DNA of 64,000 nucleotides from Marseilla massiliensis (GTDB taxonomy: Bacteria; Bacteroidota; Bacteroidia; Bacteroidales; Bacteroidaceae): assembly GCF_016899955.1 (NCBI RefSeq), contig NZ_JACJJL010000007.1, positions 1 to 64,000 on the forward strand, in the 5' to 3' direction. This document shows positions 26,838-35,489 of the stretch, one piece after another (positions within the stretch are counted from its first letter, which is position 1; the number at the start of each line of letters is the position of its first letter). Below the pieces are notes generated by a model that was not told the origin of the DNA, did not search any database, and saw nothing but the letters and a program-made list of their open reading frames with translations. Position numbers and translations under genes: made by a program.

Positions 26838-26966
26838 ATGATGCATTTTACACAGGAAGGAATGAATCCCAACGAACGCACGCTGGATATCATTAAGAAG
26901 ATAGCTTACACTTACAGAGTAATAAAAATGGCAGACGGGACGACTGTGTCTTTCTGCCTGAATTGA
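26838..26966 (+). CDS. Possible small protein between fmt and rpe
   Basis: A 42-codon frame (MMHFTQEGMNPNERTLDII..., ending ..TTVSFCLN) ends 7 bp before rpe. AGGAG lies 6-7 nt before the ATG, a rare Shine-Dalgarno-like match here. The IIKKIAYTYRVIKMADG core looks like real protein. A competing frame from 26789 (35 codons) overlaps it out of phase. I think similar small proteins occur before rpe in relatives but cannot check. Confidence 0.45.
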   Translation: MMHFTQEGMNPNERTLDIIKKIAYTYRVIKMADGTTVSFCLN

Positions 26967-26973
26967 GCGATAT

Positions 26974-27633
26974 ATGGCAATGGTTTCACCATCGCTGCTT
27001 GCAGCCGACTTCTTGCGGCTCGACAGCGAGATAGAGATGATTAACCGCAGTGAGGCCGACTGGCTTCATCTCGACGTGATGGACGGCGTGTTTGTGCCCA
27101 ACATTTCGTTTGGCTTTCCCGTCATCGAGGCGGTGGCAAGGGCTTGCACAAAGCCCCTCGACGTGCATTTCATGATTGTGCACCCCGAGAACTACATCCG
27201 CCAGACGGCACGCCTGGGGGCCATGATGATGAATGTCCACTATGAGGCATGCACCCATCTGCACCGCACCGTGCAGGAGATACACGATGCGGGGATGAAG
27301 GCCGGCGTCACTCTCAACCCTACGACGCCGGTGGTTATGCTTGAAGACATTATCGGGCAGCTCGACATGGTGTTGCTCATGAGCGTTAACCCGGGCTTCG
27401 GCGGGCAGGATTTCATTGAAAACACCATCGACAAGGTGGGCAGACTGCGCCGTATGATAGCCGAGAGTGGCTCTCACGCCCTCATAGAAGTTGACGGAGG
27501 GGTGCAGGCCGAGACAGCCCCGAGGCTTGTGGAAGCAGGTGTCGACGTGCTCGTCAGCGGCAGCTACGTGTTCAAGAGCCCGCATCCCGAGGAGGCAATA
27601 AGGCATTTGCGCAACCTCGGGCGTACGGTTTGA
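26974..27633 (+). CDS. rpe: Ribulose-phosphate 3-epimerase
   Basis: 219 residues. It interconverts ribulose 5-phosphate and xylulose 5-phosphate. The TIM-barrel motifs are intact: SPSLLAADF, HLDVMDGVFVPNISFG (metal-binding His and catalytic Asp), VHFMIVHPE, MSVNPGFGGQ and EVDGGV. An intrinsic terminator follows 19 bp after the stop, closing the Sua5-ClC-fmt-rpe cluster. Confidence 0.96.
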   Translation: MAMVSPSLLAADFLRLDSEIEMINRSEADWLHLDVMDGVFVPNISFGFPVIEAVARACTKPLDVHFMIVHPENYIRQTARLGAMMMNVHYEACTHLHRTVQEIHDAGMKAGVTLNPTTPVVMLEDIIGQLDMVLLMSVNPGFGGQDFIENTIDKVGRLRRMIAESGSHALIEVDGGVQAETAPRLVEAGVDVLVSGSYVFKSPHPEEAIRHLRNLGRTV

Positions 27634-27652
27634 GCAACCAATCAGTTACAGT

Positions 27653-27687
27653 CAGCCGCAAGAACAGACGCTTGCGGCTGTTTTGTT
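27653..27687 (+). terminator. Intrinsic terminator after rpe
   Basis: CAGCCGCAAG and CTTGCGGCTG form a perfect 10-bp stem with an 8-nt loop, followed by TTTTGTTTT. Confidence 0.88.
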
Positions 27688-27759
27688 TTAGGCCTGTAAG
27701 TGAATGGTGGTGTCATTGTTGCTGGGTCATGACTGTGGGTTTGTGTCACGGTATGTGTC

Positions 27760-27854
27760 CCATCCGGTTGTCGGGCATGGCCTTTGGGCTTGTTCCGTCG
27801 TAGCGGTAGGAGCCGCTTTTGCCAATTCCTTGGCAATGGCTTAGTCCCGGATGG
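27760..27854. repeat. Palindromic element, possibly a structured RNA or small mobile repeat
   Basis: Outer arms CCATCCGG (27760-27767) and CCGGATGG (27847-27854) enclose two further hairpins, AGCGG/CCGCT (27802-27817) and TTGCCA/TGGCAA (27819-27836). The whole can fold as a multi-arm junction on either strand. It is not a tRNA: there is no T-loop signature or CCA-ready acceptor. It fills much of the 330-bp gap 27634-27963 between rpe and the DUF1848 gene; no promoter was recognised there. Confidence 0.45.
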
Positions 27855-27963
27855 CATGCGTGTGTTGTACTTTCGTTTGTTCGGATGGCACACGAGCCGG
27901 GGGCAAATGGTCGCTCATAGGTTTTCATGTTGTTTAATATAAAGCCTCGTTTGGCGCAAGTGC

Positions 27964-29010
27964 ATGGATAGAGTAGTGATAACAACCGATTCTGGAGAGC
28001 GGGTCGAGGCCGTTGCCCCTGTGGTTATATCGGCCAGCAGGGCCACCGACATACCGGCATTCTATGCCGAATGGTTCTTCCGCAGGCTGGAGCGTGGCTA
28101 CTGTGTGTGGGTGAATCCGTTCAGCAAACGTAAAGTGTACGTATCGTTTTTGCGGTGTAAGGTCATCGTGTTTTGGACGAAAAACCCTGCACCGATTATG
28201 CCATATCTGCACATACTCGACCGTAAACGCATCCACTATTACTTTCAGTTTACCATCAACGACTATGAGCAAGAGGGCTTGGAGCCACGAGTGCCATCGC
28301 TCGGCTGTAGGGTCGACACCGCCCGGAGGCTGGCTGCAATGATAGGCGCCGGCAGGGTGGTGTGGCGTTTCGACCCGATGCTGCTCACGCCATCGTTGAC
28401 ACCGCATGATTTGCTGGCCCGTGTCTGGCGGTTGGGTAACATGATGAGGGGATGCACAGAGAAGCTCGTGTTCAGCTTTGTCGACGTGGGTGCCTATCGG
28501 CGCGTTGCTTCCAATCTGCGTGCCTCGTGCAGCTTGTTTGCACAGGCGGGCGTGACGTCGGCCGAACCGTCGGCCGGGCAGCGTTTGGAGTTGGCTGTCG
28601 GTTTGGCCCGTATGTGCGACAGGTGGGCTTCTGATGGATGGAAAATTGATTTGGCTACGTGCGCCGAAGAAGATGACTTGGGGGCATACGGCATCTCTCA
28701 CAACTGTTGTATCGACGGTACGCTGATAGAGCGGCTCTTCGGCAACGACCCCGAGTTGGTTTATTATCTGCATTCCGGGAAACTGCCGCTGCCCGATGCA
28801 GGCGGCCACATGTCGGTCATGCCCCTGGCAAGGCGCAGTCTAAAGGACAGGGGGCAGCGCAAGGCGTGTGGGTGCATGGTAAGCAAGGACATTGGCATGT
28901 ATTCCACTTGCGGCCATCTTTGCGCTTACTGTTATGCCAACGGCAGCAGGATGACGGTCGAACGCAACATGGCTGCTCACAACCCCGGCGGTGAGAGCTT
29001 GTGTGGATGA
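27964..29010 (+). CDS. DUF1848 family protein
   Basis: 348 residues. VVISASRATDIPAFYAEWFFRRLERGYCVWVNPF, VIVFWTKNPAPIM and HYYFQFTINDYEQEGLEP are typical of DUF1848. The C-terminal KACGCMVSKDIGMYSTCGHLCAYCYAN is Cys-rich, with a CGxxCxYCYA motif suited to an iron-sulfur cluster; the family is often compared with radical-SAM photoproduct lyases, but its reaction is unknown. It ends 49 bp before the convergent sigma-factor gene. Confidence 0.85.
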   Translation: MDRVVITTDSGERVEAVAPVVISASRATDIPAFYAEWFFRRLERGYCVWVNPFSKRKVYVSFLRCKVIVFWTKNPAPIMPYLHILDRKRIHYYFQFTINDYEQEGLEPRVPSLGCRVDTARRLAAMIGAGRVVWRFDPMLLTPSLTPHDLLARVWRLGNMMRGCTEKLVFSFVDVGAYRRVASNLRASCSLFAQAGVTSAEPSAGQRLELAVGLARMCDRWASDGWKIDLATCAEEDDLGAYGISHNCCIDGTLIERLFGNDPELVYYLHSGKLPLPDAGGHMSVMPLARRSLKDRGQRKACGCMVSKDIGMYSTCGHLCAYCYANGSRMTVERNMAAHNPGGESLCG

Positions 29011-29050
29011 ACTTTGCGGTGTATAAGGAGTGATTCAGGCAGACTGCTTT

Positions 29051-29085
29051 ACATAATGCTCAGGCCCCGATGCTGAGCATTATGT
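29051..29085. terminator. Hairpin overlapping the end of the sigma-factor gene
   Basis: ACATAATGCTCAG (29051-29063) and CTGAGCATTATGT (29073-29085) are perfect 13-bp inverted repeats with a 9-bp loop. They span the last eight codons and the stop of the ECF sigma gene and lie between convergent genes, so the hairpin may terminate both. T runs are weak. Confidence 0.55.
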
Positions 29086-29659
29086 CGTGCTCGCGGGCCA
29101 TGCGTCTCAGGTTGATTATGGCGTAGCGCATGCGGCCGAGCGACGTGTTGATGCTCACGCCGGTAATATCGGCAATCTCCTTGAACGACAAGCCTTGATA
29201 GAACCGCATGTATACCACTTCGCGCTGTGGGGCAGGCAAGGCGTTCATCATGCGGCGCACGTCGGAGTGAACCTGCTCGCTGACAATCTCGTCTTCACGG
29301 CAGATGTCCATGACAGAGGCACTTTTGAGGTTTGTCAGGTCATTGTCTTCTGCCATTTCCACTATGTGCTCATTCTTGTTCTGGCGATACCAGTCCATGA
29401 TGACGTTGTGGGCAATGCGCGTAACCCAGAATGAGAACTTGCCGGAGTCGGTATACTTTCCTTCCTGCAGCTTCATTATGACCTTGACAAAAGTGTCTTG
29501 GAAAATGTCGTTGGCCGTCTCCTGGTCGCGCACTACGAACATTATATAAGTAAAGAGCTTTGTTTGATTTCGTGACAATAACTCATCAAAGGCTCTGTTA
29601 TCTCCCTCAACGTACAGTAATGCCAACTCTTCGTCGGTCATACTTCCGAATTTCTTCAT
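29060..29659 (-). CDS. ECF-type RNA polymerase sigma factor
   Basis: 199 residues. Region 2 (about 15-90) has NDIFQDTFVKVI and KFSFWVTRIAHNVIMDWYRQ; region 4 (about 130-190) has LPAPQREVVYMRFYQGLSFKEIADITGVSINTSLGRMRYAIINLRR. No anti-sigma factor gene is adjacent. The conserved, solitary type suggests a housekeeping or stress sigma factor of Bacteroidetes; its regulon is unknown. It has a consensus promoter at 29750-29780. Confidence 0.93.
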   Translation of the reverse strand: MKKFGSMTDEELALLYVEGDNRAFDELLSRNQTKLFTYIMFVVRDQETANDIFQDTFVKVIMKLQEGKYTDSGKFSFWVTRIAHNVIMDWYRQNKNEHIVEMAEDNDLTNLKSASVMDICREDEIVSEQVHSDVRRMMNALPAPQREVVYMRFYQGLSFKEIADITGVSINTSLGRMRYAIINLRRMAREHDIMLSIGA

Positions 29660-29749
29660 ACTTAATTGTCTTTTGTTGATTAAGTAAATGTCTCGTCGAT
29701 AGGCTTAACAGTTTTGATTAATTGTTATTGGAATGTTTATTTTATATTG

Positions 29750-29780
29750 CAAAAGTATATAAAATAATTCTTTCAACCAA
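29750..29780 (-). promoter_or_regulatory. Promoter of the ECF sigma gene
   Basis: TTG (29780-29778) and TACTTTTG (29757-29750) on the minus strand with a 20-bp gap. The leader would be about 85 nt. Confidence 0.7.
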
Positions 29781-31251
29781 ATTATTGGCGTGGAATTTGT
29801 ATGTCTTCAGTGTTTTTATTTTTAGATTTTTTCGCTTTGAAACACGCTCGCTCTTGCCTCGGGCTTGGTCGCACAAGTGTATTTTAATATATATGCCGAA
29901 TGGCTGGTGCATTGTGATTGGCGCTTGACCATTGTTTGTAAACGGTTGCACGAATAGCACGCCGGAGAGCGCTATGCGAGTTTTTACGGTGCGCGCACTG
30001 CCGTCGCCGAAACTGGCACTGTGTGTTATGCCTGCCATGTTGGGCCGTTGAGTTTTCCAAAAATCGGCAGTTTAAGCCACAATGATTGCAAAGTATTGTA
30101 GTGCAAATTGTTTGTTGCCATGTTCTGAGGCTTTTTGCCATGTGTGGCAACCATGCTTTAAGCCTTGCGCAAGCAGGGCAATCGAAGGTGCACAGCAAGC
30201 CGGTAGTTGATTGAACTAAACGCGTCAAATTGTCGGCTCACTGCTTGACGGATGTCAATACATGCCGTTTTGCGTCGTAGTACGTGCCGTTTTGCACTTT
30301 GAAACGGCACGTTTTGCCGACCAAAACGGGGCTTTTTGCAAACGCTTTGTTGTTGTTTTCTAACACGCTGACAGTCAGATGGTTGGCTCACCGCAGGTTT
30401 TGTTCTTCATTCCGCGGCGATATTTTGATTTCGTTTTGATTTTATCGGCAGACATTTATTGTCGTGATTTCGACGGCTATTGTCTGTTTACAGGCATGGA
30501 TGGCTGGTTCCGTTGTAAATCGGCGTGCGAAACAGAGCGAACATGCATTCAACCAAAATCGCAATTCGGTTTTTGCATCTACGCATCCACATTGCAGTGC
30601 AAACAAATTTCAGCCCTCGCCTTATGCGTAGCAGCCTGAGGCCACGCCACAGCAGGCAGCCTGCCACGGTGATGTTGCATGCGTCTGGGAATAGGGATTT
30701 TGTTTTCGATGCTAACACTATGCGGCATAATGGCAATATCTGGGCATGCCGGTTGAGACAATAGTGCTTTTTTGGAATGCAAAAAGCCCTCTCTACTGCA
30801 AAGGCGACTAAGAGAATACGGTTGTACGGCGTGTGGTTTGCTGCATGTCGTGGGTTTAATCACAATAGATAATCACCACAGTTGTGGCTGTGCTTTGGTT
30901 GCTTTTTTGGGCTTTCTGTATACTTTGTTGCTGCTGTCGGCACCTTGTGGCTGCTTTGTCTCAACCAGACCAGCTGCACTTCTGCCAAGAACGAGGGGCA
31001 ATTTGAATAGAAGCTGTTCATAGCCACTTATGGCTCTAATGACCGATTGGTGTTAAATCTGGTTCTGAAATTTAGCAGTTTGATGTTTGTTTAGAAGTTA
31101 ATGCCTCTACCAATCAAGCTTCTCCATCCTCGCAAGGGCATCATGCCCGTCGTTGCGTCAGGTTGTAGTCCGGCATGCCTTGGCCAACAGCGCCGGGCAA
31201 TCAGCACAGCAGCATGATGAAATCTTTTTGTGGCCAAACGGCCGATTGGCA
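29781..31251. other. 1.5-kb region without a recognisable gene
   Basis: Several short open frames occur on both strands, but none has a domain, a promoter or protein-like composition. The region holds array F (30256-30387), one lone repeat unit at 31234 and no clear terminator. It may be decayed DNA. Confidence 0.6.
30256..30387 (+). repeat. 22-bp tandem array F with palindromic tail
   Basis: Units start at 30256, 30278, 30300, 30322 and 30344; the first three contain GCCGTTTTGC or CACGTTTTGC exactly 22 bp apart. The fifth is degenerate. In frame, a tail unit at 30366 reads CGCTGACAGTCAGATGGTTG, matching the tail of array E (13 of the first 14 bases, including the CTGACAGTCAG palindrome). 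It is the clearest full copy of the element. Confidence 0.82.
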
Positions 31252-31255
31252 TTAA
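31234..31255 (+). repeat. Single 22-bp repeat unit
   Basis: CCAAACGGCCGATTGGCATT matches one unit of the array family in the same plus-strand orientation. It lies at the end of the terminator of the HAD gene. Confidence 0.5.
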
Positions 31256-31305
31256 AAAAACGTTTGCGGCAATGGTTCCAAATCGCTGAACCAATTGCCG
31301 CAAAC
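31252..31305 (-). terminator. Intrinsic terminator of the rfbA-wzc-HAD cluster
   Basis: On the minus strand GTTTGCGGCAAT..GGTTC (31305 onward) pairs with GGAACC..TTGCCGCAAAC (to 31262) with one bulged base. GTTTTTTT follows. The T run and long stem make this a strong terminator. Confidence 0.88.
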
Positions 31306-31328
31306 ATCATTCTATGCTTTGTGACGTT

Positions 31329-31784
31329 TTATTTGCCAAACAGCCACCACCTTTTCTTTTTCGTGCCGTTGCCTCGATCATGCATGTACGGATTGTCAAG
31401 ACTCCCGTTTTCAGCCTCGGCAAGCAAGTCGTTCCATGTCTTGTTCTGCTTTATCATGCGGTAGATAGTGCCCCAGTCGGGCAGTCCTCCGAGGTTGCGG
31501 TCGTCGATGAACATGTCGGCCTTGAGCTTACGGCTGAAGTGCTGGTTGTTGCTTTCGGTCTCTTCGGGGTAGTCGCGGTTGGTTGCCCAGAACTCAACAC
31601 CGCGCTCCCTGCACCATTCGATGGCGTCGTTGAGCAGCTCCCCTTCGCGCACGCTCCACAGTATCAGCCTGTGTCTGTCTTTGATAAGCATTTTGAGCGT
31701 GTCGGTGGCGAATGGAATCTCGTTGCCTATCTCCGGGTATTTGTGCTCGACGATGGTTCCGTCAAAGTCTACTGCAATCGTCAT
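31329..31784 (-). CDS. HAD-like phosphatase family protein
   Basis: 151 residues. The start AVDFDGTIVEHKYP carries the HAD nucleophile motif DxD (Asp5, Asp7); LILWSVREGE and MFIDDRNLGG supply the remaining HAD motifs. It is a small cap-less HAD protein like several Bacteroides structural-genomics targets. The C-terminus is basic (KKKRWWLFGK). It follows the tyrosine-kinase gene by 7 bp, so it is cotranscribed and may act in exopolysaccharide regulation; the substrate is unknown. Confidence 0.83.
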   Translation of the reverse strand: MTIAVDFDGTIVEHKYPEIGNEIPFATDTLKMLIKDRHRLILWSVREGELLNDAIEWCRERGVEFWATNRDYPEETESNNQHFSRKLKADMFIDDRNLGGLPDWGTIYRMIKQNKTWNDLLAEAENGSLDNPYMHDRGNGTKKKRWWLFGK

Positions 31785-31791
31785 GTCGCTT

Positions 31792-34314
31792 TTACTTTGT
31801 TTTTATCGAGTTGTCTTCTTTGTTGCCATAGTGGCTGTTGGCGTAGTTGCCATAGGTGCCGTAGCGCCCGTAGTGACCGTAACGCCCGTATTTGCCATAC
31901 TTGCCGTAGCCGTAGTAGTAGCCATACTTCTTCTTTGAGAGGTCTACTCCGTTGAGCACAATGCACATGTTAGGCAGCTTTTTCTCCTTGGAGAGCTCGT
32001 TGATTGGGCCGAAAGACGACTTTGCCGTATAGTCGGCACGGCATACGATGATTGACACATCTGCCAGCTTGCCGATTTGGAACGTGTCTGTCACGAGTCC
32101 GATAGGGGCTGTGTCGAGTATTATGTAGTCGTATTCTTTCTTCAGGTGCTCGATGATTACTCCGAGGTTCTCTCTTGCCAGCAGCTCCGTCGGGTTGGGG
32201 GGGATGGGCCCGGCCAGCATCAGGTCGAGCTTGGGGTTGACACCCGACGGCTGTATCTGGCTGGTTATGTCGGCCGGTGTTATCGTTTCTTTTGTCAGCA
32301 ACGGGGTTACTCCGCGGTTTCTGTCGGAAAGGTCGAAGAGCCGTCCGAGCGCGGGCTTTCTGATGTCCAGGCCAATCAGTATTACCTTCTTGCCGAGCAG
32401 GGCAAAGCTTACTGCTATGTTTGCGGCGTTGAACGTCTTTCCCTCGCCCGATGTCGACGACGTGAACATTATCACTTTCTGGCTGTCCTTGAGCATGAAC
32501 TGTATGTTCGTGCGCATAGATCGGAATATCTCGTCAATCTGGTCGTTCTTGTTCTCGTGCACAACGATACCTGCCGCGCTCTTCGCGCTTTCGCTTGCCA
32601 CTGCCACATCTGCAATGACGGGAAGGCTTGTGAGCTTGACCACGTCGTCGTGGCCCTCAATCTTGTATCTCATCAGTTGCAGTATGTATAGTATGGCGAA
32701 CGGTATGCCGATGCCAATCACCAGTGCAGCCAACAGTATTACGCTTCCCTTGGGGCTCACTTTGCCTCCGAACATCGGGTCGTCAATCATGGTTCCTTTG
32801 TCGGCTGTGGCGGCGAGAGATATCGAGTTCTCCTCTCGCTTTTGCAGAAGCATGAGGTACAGGCCCGACTTTACTTCCTGCTGGCGGCCAATCTGCGTCA
32901 GTATGCGCTCCTGTTCAGGGGTGCTTGCAATCCTGTTTTGGTACAGGTTGTATTGTTTCTCGATGCCTTGCAACTTGATGTCGGCGCTGCGGCGTGCTTG
33001 GAGCAGGGCCGTGCGGAGGCTTGACTGCAGTTCGTTGAGGGTGTTGGTCAGTGCCATTACCTGCGGTGCAATCTCCGATGCAGACTGCAGCAGCCTGTTC
33101 CTTTCGAGCACCGACTGGTTGAACTGTGTGATGAGTGCCGTCGACGCCGGGTCTTCAAGCCCGATGTTGGACGGTATTATTTCATATTTGTTGCTCGGGT
33201 TGTCTATGTACTCCCGGAGGTAATTGAGCAGTTCTATCTGCGACTTTGCCTCCGACAGCTTTGATGCGTACTGGCTTGACTGGGTAAGGGTCTCGGTGGC
33301 GTCGAGGCTCAGCTGCGTGAGGTTGTGCTTTCTCTTGTAGCTTTCCAGGTCGCCTTCGGTAGTTCCAAGCTCTGTGTTTATTTTCTCAAGACGCTCGTTG
33401 ATAAATTGTTCCGTCTTGATGGCTATCTCGTTCTTGTCGGCGTTGGCCTGCCTGTTGTAGCATATCACCAGTTGCCTGAGGAAGTCTTCGGCCCTCCTTG
33501 CGTCTTTGTCGCTGATGCTGACAAGAGCTATCGACGTTGTCTTCGATGTGGGCTCTACGCTCATGGTTCTGATGTAGTTGGCTGCAACGGTCGACGGCGG
33601 CATTATTGTCACAATGAGGTCGTTGGTCTTCGACTCTTCAGGTATCTCGTGCAGGTTCGGTGTGAATGTGAGCAGGCCCGCATATGTCTTGACCTTGGCC
33701 GGCAGAGAATTGAAAGAGACTTCGAACGGTTTCTCGTTGTTGGTGCTCTCGTTGGTGAACACCTTTCCCTTGACATTGAACTTGCCGCCTGCCATAGACA
33801 CCCTCATCTTTATATAGAGCACCTTCCTCAGTATGTCGGGGTTGTCCATACGGGTGAGGGCGGCAGTGTCCAAATCCACATTCACGGGCTGTGTCTTGTA
33901 TATCAGCCTGTCCTTGATGCTGCCTTCAAGCCTGTATTCAGTGTAAAGCTTGAGGTCTTTCACTGCCTCGCGGGCCAAGATGTGGCTTTGCAGTATTTCG
34001 ACCTCGTTGTCAATGCCGTTGCTGCTCGAGATGAAACCGAAGTCCTGCATGTTGGCGAGCATCTGGTTGCCACCCCTGGCTTGCTTGTTTTCGTCGTCTT
34101 TGATGAGCACTTTTGCCGACACTTGGTATACCGGGCTCTTGTACCTGAGATATGCTACGGCGACGCATAAGCACACAATGACCGACAATGCAAACCATTG
34201 CCAGTTGAGGATGAACATTGTGTATATTGCCTTGATGTCGAAAGAAGACTCCGACTCGTTGGCTGCAAGCTGCTCGGCGTTGCTGTTCGTTTCTATATTA
34301 TTGTTTCCCATCAA
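31792..34314 (-). CDS. Polysaccharide co-polymerase with BY-kinase domain (Wzc type)
   Basis: 840 residues. A Wzz-like domain lies between membrane segments at about 33-55 and 525-547, with a long periplasmic helical part (300-480). The kinase has Walker A SSTSGEGKT (619-627), Walker A' LIGLDIRKP (646-654) and Walker B YIILDTAP (730-737). Such proteins set chain length of capsule or exopolysaccharide and autophosphorylate on a C-terminal tyrosine cluster. Here residues 797-830 carry 13 tyrosines in repeated KYG, RYG, HYG and TYG triplets. It lies 94 bp after rfbA; no other polysaccharide genes are nearby. Confidence 0.93.
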   Translation of the reverse strand: MMGNNNIETNSNAEQLAANESESSFDIKAIYTMFILNWQWFALSVIVCLCVAVAYLRYKSPVYQVSAKVLIKDDENKQARGGNQMLANMQDFGFISSSNGIDNEVEILQSHILAREAVKDLKLYTEYRLEGSIKDRLIYKTQPVNVDLDTAALTRMDNPDILRKVLYIKMRVSMAGGKFNVKGKVFTNESTNNEKPFEVSFNSLPAKVKTYAGLLTFTPNLHEIPEESKTNDLIVTIMPPSTVAANYIRTMSVEPTSKTTSIALVSISDKDARRAEDFLRQLVICYNRQANADKNEIAIKTEQFINERLEKINTELGTTEGDLESYKRKHNLTQLSLDATETLTQSSQYASKLSEAKSQIELLNYLREYIDNPSNKYEIIPSNIGLEDPASTALITQFNQSVLERNRLLQSASEIAPQVMALTNTLNELQSSLRTALLQARRSADIKLQGIEKQYNLYQNRIASTPEQERILTQIGRQQEVKSGLYLMLLQKREENSISLAATADKGTMIDDPMFGGKVSPKGSVILLAALVIGIGIPFAILYILQLMRYKIEGHDDVVKLTSLPVIADVAVASESAKSAAGIVVHENKNDQIDEIFRSMRTNIQFMLKDSQKVIMFTSSTSGEGKTFNAANIAVSFALLGKKVILIGLDIRKPALGRLFDLSDRNRGVTPLLTKETITPADITSQIQPSGVNPKLDLMLAGPIPPNPTELLARENLGVIIEHLKKEYDYIILDTAPIGLVTDTFQIGKLADVSIIVCRADYTAKSSFGPINELSKEKKLPNMCIVLNGVDLSKKKYGYYYGYGKYGKYGRYGHYGRYGTYGNYANSHYGNKEDNSIKTK

Positions 34315-34408
34315 CAGTAATTAATTTGTTTTTGAATGGATTTCGTTGTTGCTATGTATGATATAATATGCGCATTGTAGATAGAGTTGGAGGTGTCTGG
34401 CTGGGTCG

Positions 34409-35275
34409 CTATAGCTTCAATAAGTATTGGCCGTAACTGTTCTTGGCCATAGGTTTGGCCAGTTCGTGCAACTGTTCCCTTGTTATCCATCCCTGGTTGT
34501 ATGCAATCTCTTCCAGGCAGGCCACTTTTAGGCCCTGGCGTTTTTCTATTACCTCGATGAAAGTGCTGGCCTCGCTGAGGCTGTCGTGTGTGCCGGTGTC
34601 AAGCCATGCAAACCCTCTTTGCAGCGTTTGCACCTTGAGGTTCTGCTGTGCGAGGTAGGCTTGGTTTACCGAAGTGATTTCCAATTCGCCGCGTTCGCTG
34701 GGCTTTATGCTCTTGGCAATGCCCACAACGCTGTTCGGATAGAAATATAAACCGACCACGGCGTAGTTTGATTTGGGGCTCTTCGGCTTTTCTTCGATGC
34801 TCAGGCAGTTGCCATGCTTGTCGAATTCGGCTACCCCGTAACGCTCAGGGTCGTTGACGTAGTAGCCGAAGACAGTTGCTTCGTTGTGCTTCTCGGCGTT
34901 TTCTACGCTTTGCCTCAGCATGCCTGTGAATCCGCTTCCATAGAATATGTTGTCGCCAAGCACCAGGCACACTGCGTCGTCGCCTATGAATTCCTCGCCA
35001 ATGAGGAACGCTTGGGCAAGTCCATCAGGCGATGGCTGTTCTGCATATTCGAACCTTACACCAATGTCTTCGCCCGTTCCAAGCAACCGCTTGAAGCCCG
35101 GCAGGTCGTATGGCGTGCTGATTACCAAGATGTCCTTAATCCCGGCGAGCATTAAAACCGAGATTGGGTAGTATATCATTGGCTTGTCGAAAATCGGAAT
35201 CATCTGCTTGCTGATACCCTTGGTTATCGGGTATAGCCTGGTTCCGCTACCTCCAGCTAATACGATACCTTTCAT
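34409..35275 (-). CDS. rfbA: Glucose-1-phosphate thymidylyltransferase
   Basis: 288 residues. It makes dTDP-glucose, the first step to dTDP-rhamnose. [37 protein letters not shown] is the complete nucleotidyltransferase signature; VLGDNIFYG and the LDTGTHDSL and [20 protein letters not shown] segments are typical of RmlA. It is first in a run with the Wzc-type kinase and the HAD protein, with a TACCTTTG -7 element at 35310-35317. Confidence 0.96.
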   Translation of the reverse strand: MKGIVLAGGSGTRLYPITKGISKQMIPIFDKPMIYYPISVLMLAGIKDILVISTPYDLPGFKRLLGTGEDIGVRFEYAEQPSPDGLAQAFLIGEEFIGDDAVCLVLGDNIFYGSGFTGMLRQSVENAEKHNEATVFGYYVNDPERYGVAEFDKHGNCLSIEEKPKSPKSNYAVVGLYFYPNSVVGIAKSIKPSERGELEITSVNQAYLAQQNLKVQTLQRGFAWLDTGTHDSLSEASTFIEVIEKRQGLKVACLEEIAYNQGWITREQLHELAKPMAKNSYGQYLLKL

Positions 35276-35309
35276 TTTGAATAATATACTCCAGTTTATG
35301 AATTTTCTG

Positions 35310-35317
35310 CAAAGGTA
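35310..35317 (-). promoter_or_regulatory. rfbA promoter -7 element
   Basis: TACCTTTG on the minus strand; no good -33 TTG was found. The leader would be about 30 nt. Confidence 0.6.
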
Positions 35318-35363
35318 ATCTTTTTTCTCCTATTAGGAAGGATTTTGTGTTGAAAATCATTCC

Positions 35364-35389
35364 TTTGTCCGAGAAAATACGTAACTTTG
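35364..35389 (+). promoter_or_regulatory. Promoter of the 35.5-kb unknown gene
   Basis: TTTG (35364-35367) and TAACTTTG (35382-35389); the -7 box is exact, while the 14-bp gap is shorter than usual. It is divergent from the rfbA promoter. Confidence 0.6.
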
Positions 35390-35418
35390 CACTCAAAACA
35401 AATAATTGATATGTAGCA

Positions 35419-35474
35419 ACACCCCTTTGGGGGCCGCCTTGGCATGAGGCCGCAGCGGCGTGTTCTCGGGGTGT
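35419..35474 (+). promoter_or_regulatory. Structured 5' leader
   Basis: ACACCCC (35419-35425) can pair with GGGGTGT (35468-35474), enclosing GCCGC/GCGGC (35433-35437 with 35455-35459) and a smaller CCT/AGG hairpin. The fold lies in the leader between the promoter and the start at 35490. It is very GC-rich compared with the flanking AT-rich leader. I do not recognise it as a known riboswitch. Confidence 0.45.
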
Positions 35475-35489
35475 AACAGACTGACTATT

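Noticed and set aside
26789..26896. 35-codon frame starting MASAVCKVSKYNKKG
   Set aside because: Overlaps the better 42-codon frame out of phase and lacks a ribosome site; kept only as an alternative.
27760..27854. tRNA or tRNA-like gene
   Set aside because: The fold has several arms but lacks the T-loop GTTCRA motif, a 7-bp acceptor with discriminator, and a proper anticodon arm.
27934..28809. 291-codon frame on the minus strand
   Set aside because: Antisense to the DUF1848 gene, which has conserved motifs.
29781..31233. Several 60-110-codon frames as genes
   Set aside because: No promoter, domain, signal peptide or consistent codon use; frames overlap on both strands and cross array F.
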